In this document: piece by piece, positions 36,114 through 45,228 of the stretch
Layout: each line of letters begins with the position of its first letter
Numbering within the stretch: position 1 is the stretch's first letter
NCBI GenBank assembly: GCA_026415655.1
Contig: JAOAGR010000001.1
Coordinates: forward strand, 1 to 60,616
Direction of reading: 5' to 3'
Source: Candidatus Dojkabacteria bacterium
GTDB lineage: Bacteria; Patescibacteriota; Dojkabacteria; JAOAGR01
DNA length: 60,616 nucleotides
Translations under genes and position numbers: made by a program
Notes under the pieces: generated by a model
The model's input: only the letters and a program-made list of their open reading frames with translations
The model's database searches: none
What the model was told of the DNA's origin: nothing

Positions 36114-38930
36114 ATGTTAATTTTAACAGCATTAGCAGGAATTTTACCAATTAGACATATATCTAGACATATACCTAGTTTTATTAATAGTTCTGATTCA
36201 GACAGAGGGAAAAATTCGTATCGAGGCACCGTTGTTGTTTCTTCAGATTATGATCGTCCAGCTATAAGTTTATCTAGAGTTGTTCAAGAGCTCGGTAAGG
36301 ATAGGACCCTGCAACGACCGAATAATGAATATAATAATGGTGAATATCAGTCTGATATTCTTACTAGATTAAATACTTTTTACAATGCTTCCAAGACGTA
36401 CAATACGTACAATAAGTATGAAAATTATTTAAAAGATCTTGGTAAATTTAATTATAGTGAGAAGGAAGGACAGAATAAGTTAAGAAAAAGTATAGTTGGA
36501 ATAAAATCAGACTCAACTAATAATAATGAAACAAAATATGAAAAAGAAGGCCATGATATAAATAGTATCCAATCGAGTATCCCTAATGAGAGATTAACAG
36601 TAGAAAAGAGAGAAAAAATAAAGAGAATTTTTTATTCATTACGAGGTATAAGTAGAGAGAAATCTAGCTCTGACTCGGGTACTAATAGTCGTATATCTAA
36701 TGAATCTTCTAGAGTTTCTGATTCTTCGTATAATGATGGAAAAATCAATATAGATCCTAATCCAAATGCGCGGAGATTCACACAAAGTAAATTTTCTGGT
36801 TCTGTCGATGGTCAGCAATTATATTCAAAGCCTAATTCAAGCTTTGATAATAAACAATTATTCCAACAAGGGGGTACGAATCTACGACCTTATGATAGTT
36901 TGGCATCAACACTTAATCAACCTGATATTTACAATAGAAAAAGTAGCGTATATGGTCAATTAGGTGTTGGATCATCGAAAAACAACAATGATAGACAAGG
37001 AGAACAAACAAGCCCTAATTATTCTAGTAAACATGATATTAATACTCTTTTAGACGATGAATATCTTGATTTAGGTAGAGAGAGACAAGCTAATGGAATA
37101 CTAGATTGGCCTGACATTATTAAACAGGAACAGCAAAAACAACAGACAGAAAATCAAGTAGAAGATGATGATAAAAAAGGTAAAGATAAAGATAAAGATA
37201 ATGATAATGATAATGACAATGATAATAAAGAATCAAATATTCAGAAAGAATTTAGTGATATTAAATCTCCAGAGAAAGTTCAGTCATATTCTCCCAATTT
37301 ATCAATAGAAAAAGATGAAAATAATTTTGTAAAAGAACAAAATAATGAAGCAGAAAAAGCAAAAGATATAAAAGAAAGTCTTAACAAAGCTACAGATCAA
37401 TTAACGAGTCTTAAAAATAAAACAAAATCAGTTCAAGATGCCGCAAAAGTGGCCACAAAGGCAGCCAAGACTGCGGGAGTAATCTCTCGAGCTGGTGCAG
37501 CTATTGCTGCTGCCTTTAGTAATCCTGTTACAGTGACAATAATAATTATTTTAATAATTTTATTGTTATTATTCTTGATATTAATTTCTATCAACACCCG
37601 TCCCGCCACAGAGACAGCAGCAAATGATGTAATAAGAAATTCTATGTCCAAACTCACGACGGGTAATCTCATTATTGTTACTTACCCCAAGGACGCATCG
37701 ACATCGTCTACATCGTATAACGCAGCGGGTGAAATACAGATTCAACCTAAGAGCACAGACGGTGGCAGAAATATTTATGAATTCAAGTTTGTTGCGAATT
37801 ATCAGATAGATTTAGAGAATTTTATAAACAAAATTTTTTATGGTGCTTCTGGGTTGATAGAACAATATCGAGTCTTAATAACGAAAATTCAGGAGAAGAT
37901 AACATTTAATAGCTCAAATGTTGAGATAAGAAGTATATCGTTTTTAGATGCGACAGGTACAAGACTATCTGCAAGTCCAAATTATACTATCGAAACTGAT
38001 GACGAAACTGGTCTTGCTTCGATTACTTGGAATGTTGAAAAATCCGGGTGGGATAGTTCCATTTCTTATCCGTGTAAAATGAACCAGAACTCTGAGAAAA
38101 AATGTACGGGTGACGTAAAATTTTCCATAGAGTATGTATTAAAAAATAACCCTAGTGAGCTGAAAAATCATATGTTCTCTGTTGTTCATGAGGTAACAGC
38201 AGATGTACGAATCATTAAAAATGCACAGGGAGCGCAAATATATAATTATTCTTTGCCATCAGTGTCATATACTCTTTGTCGTAATAGAGCTGGAGGCGTA
38301 TTTTTGTGTAGCATAGGTTCACCGGGATTAGAGGATGGGGAGGATCCCTGGGCGGGTGTTACCATAGAAGGAGTTAGAAATGAAGTAGTGTCGATCGGCG
38401 ATCTGACTTTGGCATGTCCACTGAATAATACGAATGATATAAGATGTACAGCAGGACGTAATTATCCAAAGAATCTAGATAACGCATATGCCGGTAAACC
38501 CCATAATGCTTTGGATTTAGTTCCTAACCCAGCAAATAAAACAGTATACATAGCATCAGAAGCACAACGCATCAAAATTAACAACACAAATCCAAAGTGT
38601 GGGGCTACAGTTATTTTATATAATGACAATCTTGCAATTTTATATGCACATGTGGACGGCGATGCCGTAGCAAGTACTTCTGCCTCTTTTAAAAATGCGA
38701 TGGATCAACAAAACAAAGTTGTCGAGATAAATGAGTTACAGGTTGGAGGTCCGATGGGTTGGTTAAAGGAAATAAATGGAAATACATATTTTTCTAATGG
38801 TACCTTGTGTGCAACTGGAACACACCTACACTTTACTATACTAAAAACTGATGGAACGCCTACAGAGGGTTTATATGATAAAGTGAACGAAGCGTGCGGT
38901 GGTAAAATATCCAGATGTCCTGATGAATAA
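36114..38930 (+). CDS. membrane-anchored M23-type peptidoglycan hydrolase of the T4SS-like module
   Basis: A 938-residue protein. The first 440 residues are hydrophilic and disordered, rich in Ser, Asn, Asp and Lys. One helix lies at about 472-495. Then comes an extracytoplasmic part ending in an M23 domain: HNALDL (about 799-804), ILYAHV (about 843-848) and GTHLHFTI (about 901-908) give the zinc and catalytic residues. The order is canonical, unlike the M23 protein at 12063. It likely opens the wall for the secretion apparatus, as VirB1-like hydrolases do. Twelve bases after the VirB6-like gene. Confidence 0.7.
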   Translation: MLILTALAGILPIRHISRHIPSFINSSDSDRGKNSYRGTVVVSSDYDRPAISLSRVVQELGKDRTLQRPNNEYNNGEYQSDILTRLNTFYNASKTYNTYNKYENYLKDLGKFNYSEKEGQNKLRKSIVGIKSDSTNNNETKYEKEGHDINSIQSSIPNERLTVEKREKIKRIFYSLRGISREKSSSDSGTNSRISNESSRVSDSSYNDGKINIDPNPNARRFTQSKFSGSVDGQQLYSKPNSSFDNKQLFQQGGTNLRPYDSLASTLNQPDIYNRKSSVYGQLGVGSSKNNNDRQGEQTSPNYSSKHDINTLLDDEYLDLGRERQANGILDWPDIIKQEQQKQQTENQVEDDDKKGKDKDKDNDNDNDNDNKESNIQKEFSDIKSPEKVQSYSPNLSIEKDENNFVKEQNNEAEKAKDIKESLNKATDQLTSLKNKTKSVQDAAKVATKAAKTAGVISRAGAAIAAAFSNPVTVTIIIILIILLLLFLILISINTRPATETAANDVIRNSMSKLTTGNLIIVTYPKDASTSSTSYNAAGEIQIQPKSTDGGRNIYEFKFVANYQIDLENFINKIFYGASGLIEQYRVLITKIQEKITFNSSNVEIRSISFLDATGTRLSASPNYTIETDDETGLASITWNVEKSGWDSSISYPCKMNQNSEKKCTGDVKFSIEYVLKNNPSELKNHMFSVVHEVTADVRIIKNAQGAQIYNYSLPSVSYTLCRNRAGGVFLCSIGSPGLEDGEDPWAGVTIEGVRNEVVSIGDLTLACPLNNTNDIRCTAGRNYPKNLDNAYAGKPHNALDLVPNPANKTVYIASEAQRIKINNTNPKCGATVILYNDNLAILYAHVDGDAVASTSASFKNAMDQQNKVVEINELQVGGPMGWLKEINGNTYFSNGTLCATGTHLHFTILKTDGTPTEGLYDKVNEACGGKISRCPDE
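37185..37226 (+). repeat. hexanucleotide microsatellite inside the M23 membrane gene
   Basis: Seven six-base units of the form GATAAA/GATAAT (one GACAAT) encode a run of Asp-Lys/Asp-Asn pairs in the disordered cytoplasmic region. Changes by whole units keep the frame. Confidence 0.8.
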
Positions 38931-38948
38931 TTTTGTTATCATTTATAT

Positions 38949-39974
38949 ATGAAGATTGCAAATGAAAAAAAGGCAAAAGTGAGTAAAATACGTTATTTTA
39001 TTGTTATTGTAGTATTAATCATTGTCCTTGGACTTGTGATATGGTATGTTTGGAATCGTAATAATTCTGAACCAGAAGTTAAAAGACCATATCCATATGT
39101 TGAGATAGATTTCCGTTCTGTTGATAAGTATGGCACAGAATATCGAATCGTCAACGCTGAGCCATTTAAACCTGATACATCAAAATCTCCTATTAAGTAT
39201 TATGAGGTCGACTACACAAATATCGATGCCACCGTAGTTCAACGACTTACCTCCCTAGCGGCTTCAAAATTTGGATTCAACAACAAATTAGAAAGCAAGC
39301 AGCAAAGCTTAGTTGTATGGTCTGTTGATGGTTCCCAAGATTCTGTTGCAAAGTATGGATACATATCATATGGATATAAAACTAAGATTATTACTCTTTT
39401 TATAAATTCTGATGATATAAAATATCCATTAGAAAAAGATGATGAAGAAAGTATAAAAAAAGTAATATCAGAAGACTTCGGGTTTTTGCCAAATAATATT
39501 GTATTAAAAGAAAAATTAGATAAAGGTAATGGAGTTTATGAATATCATTTCATAAGTAAGATTGATGAATATATGATATTTCGTCCATCATATCAATCAA
39601 GTCATTTGGTTGTAAGGGTAAAAGATAATAATATAAAACATATAGATTATGTAGTTATTCCCAATGTGCTTGTTGAAAAAGGTAGTCTCACACCGTTAAA
39701 AGAGATAACTATTGCAAACGCCGCACGACTAGATATTGATGCCAGATTTGAATTAACAACTTTCAAACCTTATTCTGCAAATCAGGTAATAAAATATCCT
39801 ATCAAAGTAAGATTAGATAAATTAGAAGAATATATGTATTACATGTATGTTGACTCTATAAATGATAAAAAAGTTTTATTTTTGCCTGTTGGTTATATCA
39901 CTGCTCAGTTTGAAGATACTGATGGTATGAGAGGTATTGGGAGGTTATATGTCGTAAATCAGCAACCTGAATAA
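38949..39974 (+). CDS. one-TM extracytoplasmic protein, unknown
   Basis: A 341-residue protein: Lys-rich start, one helix (about residues 15-34), then an extracytoplasmic domain of about 305 residues with mixed strands and no Cys. No enzyme motif recognised. Eighteen bases after the M23 gene and 39 before signal peptidase, so it belongs to the same run and may be an envelope-spanning part of the module. Confidence 0.55.
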   Translation: MKIANEKKAKVSKIRYFIVIVVLIIVLGLVIWYVWNRNNSEPEVKRPYPYVEIDFRSVDKYGTEYRIVNAEPFKPDTSKSPIKYYEVDYTNIDATVVQRLTSLAASKFGFNNKLESKQQSLVVWSVDGSQDSVAKYGYISYGYKTKIITLFINSDDIKYPLEKDDEESIKKVISEDFGFLPNNIVLKEKLDKGNGVYEYHFISKIDEYMIFRPSYQSSHLVVRVKDNNIKHIDYVVIPNVLVEKGSLTPLKEITIANAARLDIDARFELTTFKPYSANQVIKYPIKVRLDKLEEYMYYMYVDSINDKKVLFLPVGYITAQFEDTDGMRGIGRLYVVNQQPE

Positions 39975-40012
39975 TTGTCTAATTTTTGTACTTTTGTAAT
40001 AATGATTTGTCT

Positions 40013-40666
40013 ATGCCAAATACCACTACTAATGTCAAAACTGATTACTATGTGCCCCCAGATCCAAAAGTCGAGATAAAAGAAAAAATTAGAGCGTTCT
40101 TCAATGCTTTCGGAAATCTAATTACAGTAATAGCACTTATTGCTATACTTGGTGTAATATCTTATTTTTTTATATTTCCTTTCAATGTAGTCGATGGTAT
40201 ATCTATGCAACCAAATTTTTGTAATGGTGATATCTATATTACGAATAAGATTACTGATTATTTTAACAATTATTCAAAAGGTGATGTAATTGCCTTTAAG
40301 TATAATGAGAAAAGTAATTATATAAAGCGTATCGTTGCTATGGAGGGCGATACTGTAAAAATAGAGGGGGGGAAAGTATATGTAAATGGCTTAGAAATAG
40401 AAGAGCCTTATTTACCTGAAGGTCGAACTACTGAGGTAGGCGGGTGGAGCCAACTTGCCGAAGGAATGGAATATATTGTACCAAAAGGTCATTATTTTGT
40501 ACTCGGAGACAATAGACATTTTAGCTCTGATTCAAGAGATTTTTTGGCCATTTCACCATCGAAAAATCCAATGAACGGCAATGTGATAGTTATAGTCTGG
40601 CCACCAGAAAGAATGAGGATTTTTGATAAAAATCAAGGTTTGCCAGAAAATGAATGTAATAAATAG
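40013..40666 (+). CDS. lepB: signal peptidase I
   Basis: A membrane-anchored serine protease that removes signal peptides. One helix at about residues 36-57 is followed by the catalytic Ser in VDGISMQPN (Ser64) and the catalytic Lys in NYIKRIVAMEGD (Lys105). The LGDNRHFSSDSRDF box is also present. ATG 40013 is preferred to TTG 39986 and gives 217 residues, close to family size. Last gene of the T4SS-like run; it may process the exported proteins encoded upstream as well as the general secretome. Confidence 0.9.
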   Translation: MPNTTTNVKTDYYVPPDPKVEIKEKIRAFFNAFGNLITVIALIAILGVISYFFIFPFNVVDGISMQPNFCNGDIYITNKITDYFNNYSKGDVIAFKYNEKSNYIKRIVAMEGDTVKIEGGKVYVNGLEIEEPYLPEGRTTEVGGWSQLAEGMEYIVPKGHYFVLGDNRHFSSDSRDFLAISPSKNPMNGNVIVIVWPPERMRIFDKNQGLPENECNK

Positions 40667-40948
40667 CTTTGATTCTAACAACCTGAAAAACCAAATAGTT
40701 ATCATATTAAAGAATTATTTTGTTTTGTAGTTTTCATCTTGTAGGCGAATAAGATCTAATTAGAAAGTTCATTAATAAGTTTTGATTCTGATAAAAGAAA
40801 TTTATACAAAGTAAATTTAAATTTCATCAGTAAAAAATAATAAAAGTTAAGAAAATAGATAGAGAAAAGATAAAGAAAAGGACTAATAGAATCAGAAAAT
40901 CCTAACAAATCGCAATAACACGTAATACATCATGATATTCAATTTCAA
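40667..40948. other. AT-rich convergent intergenic region
   Basis: 282 bases between convergent lepB and the R15P isomerase gene. No gene, RNA or convincing terminator hairpin seen. Confidence 0.6.
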
Positions 40949-41851
40949 CTAAATCAAATCCTTTATGTCTTCGGGTTTTATTAACCCTTTCTCAGTAATG
41001 TATCCACCTGTAATATATTTTGCTGGTACGAGATCAAATGCGGGATTGATAATGTGAATATTATCATGTGTGTAATCCCAAACTTCGTCTGGACTACGTA
41101 ATTCTATCAAAAATTTTTCAAGATCCTTTGATCTGGGATCTAATTTCATAGTTTGTGTTACGACAAAAAATGGGATATTAGCTTCATAACACGCTAGTGC
41201 AAGAGAATAAGTTCCAATTTTATTTACTAAATCTCCATTTAGTGTGATTCCGTCGCTTCCCACAATTGCTACCTCAGGATTTTCATAACGATTATCCAAT
41301 ACAATTGAAGATATAAATGAATCTACGTAATGTATTACATGTACACTATTTTGTGTTAATTTTTCTGCGGTGATACGACCTTGAAATTTTGGTCTTGTTT
41401 CTGATTGAAATACTCTTATTTTCTTAACCTTATTTATTCCTATCAATGTATCTCTGACCAAAGAAGAATGACAGTGAGTAATAAATCTAGAGTAATTTTT
41501 CAGGATCATCATCGCATTAGTCCGGATCACTTCATATGATTCATCAATATATTTGAAAAATTGCTCTATTTTATCAATCATCTTTACCCTAAGCTCTTGT
41601 TGATTTTCACACTCATCAATATGAGCCAGTATATATGTCATTGCATTATATGCTATTGGTTCATTTGGTCTTGCCTCTGCCAATGCAAATGCATAATATT
41701 TTATTTTTTGCTTAAAAACTTCAAAATTATGAACTTTTGTGTGAGTTATATAATTCAATAATGCCTTTACAGCAGCTTTGGCTATATTGGTGTTTCCTTG
41801 TATTTTTAGGTCCTTTATATCTTGGATTGTTTTTTCTAGCTCTTTTTCCAT
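40949..41851 (-). CDS. ribose-1,5-bisphosphate isomerase (eIF2B-alpha-like)
   Basis: Converts ribose 1,5-bisphosphate to ribulose 1,5-bisphosphate in the AMP pathway. The 300-residue protein has an N-terminal helical domain and a C-terminal Rossmann-like eIF2B domain, with VGSDGITLNGDLVNKIGTYSLALAC, IPFFVVTQTMKLDP and NPAFDLVPAKYITGGYITEKG. These blocks match archaeal R15P isomerases better than MtnA. Six bases downstream of the AMP phosphorylase gene, which supplies its substrate, so pathway context supports the call. RuBisCO, the next enzyme, is outside the window. Confidence 0.85.
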   Translation of the reverse strand: MEKELEKTIQDIKDLKIQGNTNIAKAAVKALLNYITHTKVHNFEVFKQKIKYYAFALAEARPNEPIAYNAMTYILAHIDECENQQELRVKMIDKIEQFFKYIDESYEVIRTNAMMILKNYSRFITHCHSSLVRDTLIGINKVKKIRVFQSETRPKFQGRITAEKLTQNSVHVIHYVDSFISSIVLDNRYENPEVAIVGSDGITLNGDLVNKIGTYSLALACYEANIPFFVVTQTMKLDPRSKDLEKFLIELRSPDEVWDYTHDNIHIINPAFDLVPAKYITGGYITEKGLIKPEDIKDLI

Positions 41852-41857
41852 ATTGTG

Positions 41858-43354
41858 TTAATAAATTACAATGTTTTTATATTTCAAAATTTCGCATGCT
41901 AGATGAACCCTCTTATCGCTTGTAGAGTAAATAGTAAATAGCTTTTCCCCCTTAGAAACAGTTTCTCCGACTTGTTTATGTAGATAAATGCCGGCAGATT
42001 TTATATTTGGCGCTCCAAGTGAATGAGCCAAATCTTTGATCAAATGATTTTCTATGTCTGTTACAACACCATCATGATCAGCTGTGATGTCGCATTGATA
42101 CTGTCCTGGTCTTAGATCTTCAGGCTGTACATTTGGATTTCCACCCTGTGCTGCGATGATTTTTTGGAATGCTTTATAAGCTCTACCTGACTGGAGCTCC
42201 TTCTTTGCTTTTTCATAACCTTTACCAGGTTTTGCTTCCCCACAAAGTTCCAATAGTTCGCCTGCTAGCATAAGTGATACATCTTCAAGAGGTAGGTATC
42301 TGTCGTCACGTTGTAAAAGTACTTTTAATAGATCAATGGCTTCTAATACAGGTCCTATACCACGACCATCAGGACCTATTGCATGTCTAGTGACAACTTT
42401 AATCTTTATACCAAATTTTTCTGCTATAGATTCGAATTTCTTTTGTATCATGTGAACATCCTCGCTGTGGTGTACTTTTGTGTCGGGACCATAAGGTATA
42501 TCCAAGACCAGATGCGTCAATCCTATAGCCACTTTTTTTGCCATTATGCTAACTATAAATTTGTCATAAAGTTCGATCCCAAGGGGCTTTTCTATGTCGA
42601 TAAGTGCTTCATCAGCCGGTGCAAGATCTAAACCTCCTCCCCAGACAATACAAGCATTATTTCTCCGGATCAAATCTTCAATTTCTTCTTTAGAATAAAC
42701 CATATTACATAAAACCTCCATCACATCAGTTGTGCCTGCTGGTGATGTAATAGAACGTGTCGATGTATTTGGTATTACAAGTCCCAAAGACGATATTATA
42801 CTAACTAATATCGGTGTAATACCTTTACCAGCCAGTCCACCTATACTGTGTTTATCTACCACTTTTTCATATGGCCATTTAAATACATCACCAGTGTAGG
42901 CCATTGCTTTCGTAAGATAATATAGTTCTTTATCATTAAATCCAGGATTGAATCCGCAAGCAGCAAAATATGTGGCTTCTATTGTGCCTAAACGACCAGA
43001 AACAATATCCTCAAGGATAGATTTTATCTCGTTATAATTTAATTCTTTACCTAATAATTTTTTTCTTATGCTTAATATTGATTTCGGTTGAGATAAAAAA
43101 TTAACTTCGATAATCTCACCTTCATGTACATTTATTTTTTCCCAAAGAGAATTGGAAATGCCAATCTCGTGGTGAGATACTAATTTTTCAGTGATATCTA
43201 CATTAACGATAAACTTTTTTTTAGAATTTGGTTTGCTAATCTCGAGTTTCGTGTCTGTAGTAATAGCTTCTTCTAAAGCTTTTCTATGATTAATGATTAT
43301 CGTCTTTTTATGATTAGATGATAAATCTATTTTTCTTGCTCTAAGATAAAACAT
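41858..43354 (-). CDS. AMP phosphorylase (archaeal-type, thymidine-phosphorylase fold)
   Basis: Phosphorolysis of AMP to adenine and ribose 1,5-bisphosphate. At 498 residues it has the extra N-terminal domain of about 90 residues that separates archaeal and CPR AMP phosphorylases from ordinary thymidine phosphorylase. Core motifs are DKHSIGGLAGKGITPILV (phosphate loop), TRSITSPAGTTDVMEV and WGGGLDLAPADE. The C-terminal barrel-like domain holds AQGGNPNVQ and GIYLHKQVGETVSKGEKL. Paired with R15P isomerase, it feeds nucleotide ribose toward RuBisCO III and glycolysis. Confidence 0.88.
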   Translation of the reverse strand: MFYLRARKIDLSSNHKKTIIINHRKALEEAITTDTKLEISKPNSKKKFIVNVDITEKLVSHHEIGISNSLWEKINVHEGEIIEVNFLSQPKSILSIRKKLLGKELNYNEIKSILEDIVSGRLGTIEATYFAACGFNPGFNDKELYYLTKAMAYTGDVFKWPYEKVVDKHSIGGLAGKGITPILVSIISSLGLVIPNTSTRSITSPAGTTDVMEVLCNMVYSKEEIEDLIRRNNACIVWGGGLDLAPADEALIDIEKPLGIELYDKFIVSIMAKKVAIGLTHLVLDIPYGPDTKVHHSEDVHMIQKKFESIAEKFGIKIKVVTRHAIGPDGRGIGPVLEAIDLLKVLLQRDDRYLPLEDVSLMLAGELLELCGEAKPGKGYEKAKKELQSGRAYKAFQKIIAAQGGNPNVQPEDLRPGQYQCDITADHDGVVTDIENHLIKDLAHSLGAPNIKSAGIYLHKQVGETVSKGEKLFTIYSTSDKRVHLACEILKYKNIVIY

Positions 43355-43441
43355 AGCTTTTTATATTCAAGATAGAAAATCTGAATAAATATTTCAACAG
43401 TGATTGCAATTATCTTTAAAATGATTTATTTTACATTAATT

Positions 43442-44197
43442 ATGAAAACAGTAGTAATCACAGGATGTACAAAAGGAATAGGCGAAGCTTTGGCTTATAG
43501 ATTCGCCAGAGAAAATTATAAAGTCATTGGTATTGCAAGAGATGAAGAAAAATTGAAATTGCTAAAAGAAAAATTAGAAGCAGAATTTAACATTAAATTT
43601 AATTATTTGGTAGCTGATTTATCTAAATATGAACAAGTTAGTAAAACTATTGATTTTTTAAGTGTTAATGATTTTGATGTATTGATAAATAATGCAGGGT
43701 TTGGCTTACATGGAGAATTTGTAGAGCTGGATATAGATGCTCAAATAGCCATGATAAATCTTAATGTTACTGCATTAGTTAGACTAACACATTTTGCAAT
43801 TAATAAATTTAAGAAATTGGGGAAACATGATGCGACCGTGATCAATATAGGTTCTACTGCTGGTTTTATGCCTGGTCCTTATAATGCAATTTATTTTGCT
43901 ACAAAGGCGTTTGTAAATAGTTTTTCACAAGCAATTCATGAAGAGCTAGAAGGTACAGGTATAAATGTACTTTGTATTTGTCCCGGTCTGACAAAAACTA
44001 ACTTTTTTGAAAATGCAAAATGGGATATTAATGGGCAAATGATGACTTCTGAAGAAGTCGCTGATATTACATATCAAAGTTATGTTGAAAAAAAAGTTAT
44101 AGTAGTAACAGGCTTTTATAATGCTTTTATGATCTCAATCATAAAACGATTACCAGAGTCTTGGAAAAGATACCTTACTAAGAGACTTCTTAAGTAG
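43442..44197 (+). CDS. short-chain dehydrogenase/reductase (SDR) 1
   Basis: A 251-residue classical SDR: TGCTKGIG (cofactor loop, residues 7-14), NNAG (83-86), catalytic Ser138, Tyr151 and Lys155 in the YxxxK motif, and ICPGLTKTNFF. A short basic tail follows. ATG 43442 is preferred to the GTG at 43400 because the fold begins at MKTVVITG. It is a clear paralogue of the SDR at 46580 (shared NNAGxGL and TNFFENA). Substrate unknown; a membrane-lipid or carbonyl reductase role is possible. Confidence 0.85.
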   Translation: MKTVVITGCTKGIGEALAYRFARENYKVIGIARDEEKLKLLKEKLEAEFNIKFNYLVADLSKYEQVSKTIDFLSVNDFDVLINNAGFGLHGEFVELDIDAQIAMINLNVTALVRLTHFAINKFKKLGKHDATVINIGSTAGFMPGPYNAIYFATKAFVNSFSQAIHEELEGTGINVLCICPGLTKTNFFENAKWDINGQMMTSEEVADITYQSYVEKKVIVVTGFYNAFMISIIKRLPESWKRYLTKRLLK

Positions 44198-44476
44198 ATT
44201 TACGTCTATTTGGGGATTTCGTAAACATTTTTGATTAAAAATTAATTGTAAAACTAAAAATTTCAAGATTTGTATGACTGCATTTTTAGGTTTGTAATTT
44301 AAAAATCTATTTAATTGTTTATAACTGACATAAGAAATGATCTTTGTATTATTTTCTGACTGTTAAACATTGGGATCTTATTGGAGTAATTGACTTTGAA
44401 TAGGGGAAGTTTGATTATTTACCTTATTGATAACTCATTTAAAATCTTATTTCAAACCTTTGTGTTAAAAATATTT
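44198..44476. other. AT-rich convergent intergenic region
   Basis: 279 bases between convergent genes; no gene, RNA or clear hairpin seen. Confidence 0.6.
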
Positions 44477-45190
44477 TTAATTTAATTTCAAAATATATTT
44501 TATGAATTGATATGTATTTTGTATAGAATAGCCTAAAGTATCATTATTAGGTACTTTTACTGATTCTGAGAAATGGATCACAAAATGAGCTATATTTCTA
44601 GCATCTAAAATTTCCCTTTTTGCTGTCAATAGTCGTGAAGTTATATTATTCTTACCTGCCATTTTCATTCTTCTTTTGATTTGATTGAGCGAGTCCGGTA
44701 TGATAAATATAACAAGTAAGTTACACTCGTTTCGTAGAGCATTATAAATACTTCTAGCACCATTATTTTCGCATACCAAAATAGAATTCTGGTGATTTTT
44801 TATCGCATTCATAAGCTCGTTTTTCGGAGTACCATATAGACTACCAGCATGGATGTTGTATTCTAATAGTCCGTATTCTCTGATTAATTGATTAATGACA
44901 TTTGAATCATTTATATCTATTTTATCTGTATCGGGCCTAATGTAATCATCATTTATATTGTCTTTTCTTGTATTGGGGCGTGTAGTAAAGGTACGAACTT
45001 TATAAAATCCTTGTTTAATAAGATATTCTGCAAGTGTAGATTTTCCCGCTGAGCTTGGGCCTATAATTATAATTAAATTATTTTTTTGCGAATCAAAAAC
45101 AAATTTTCTGGTGGCATTTTCATATACAATGTTGAAATCTTCCAATTTTTTAAATTGTGAAAGTATTTTTTTGATAAAGCTAGAAACCAT
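44477..45190 (-). CDS. guanylate-kinase-like P-loop protein
   Basis: A 237-residue P-loop protein of the guanylate kinase family. Walker A is GPSSAGKST (about residues 39-47). RTFTTRPNTR is the phosphate/GMP-binding segment, followed by YNIHAGSLYGTP, where guanylate kinases have Y..H.G.LYGTS. LVCENNGARSI takes the place of the usual DIDVQGA. The altered last motif and about 30 extra N-terminal residues raise doubt over true GMP kinase activity. Divergent from aldehyde dehydrogenase with a 38-base gap. Confidence 0.75.
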   Translation of the reverse strand: MVSSFIKKILSQFKKLEDFNIVYENATRKFVFDSQKNNLIIIIGPSSAGKSTLAEYLIKQGFYKVRTFTTRPNTRKDNINDDYIRPDTDKIDINDSNVINQLIREYGLLEYNIHAGSLYGTPKNELMNAIKNHQNSILVCENNGARSIYNALRNECNLLVIFIIPDSLNQIKRRMKMAGKNNITSRLLTAKREILDARNIAHFVIHFSESVKVPNNDTLGYSIQNTYQFIKYILKLN

Positions 45191-45228
45191 AGATTGAATT
45201 TTATATTAATTTGTGTCATAGATAAATT

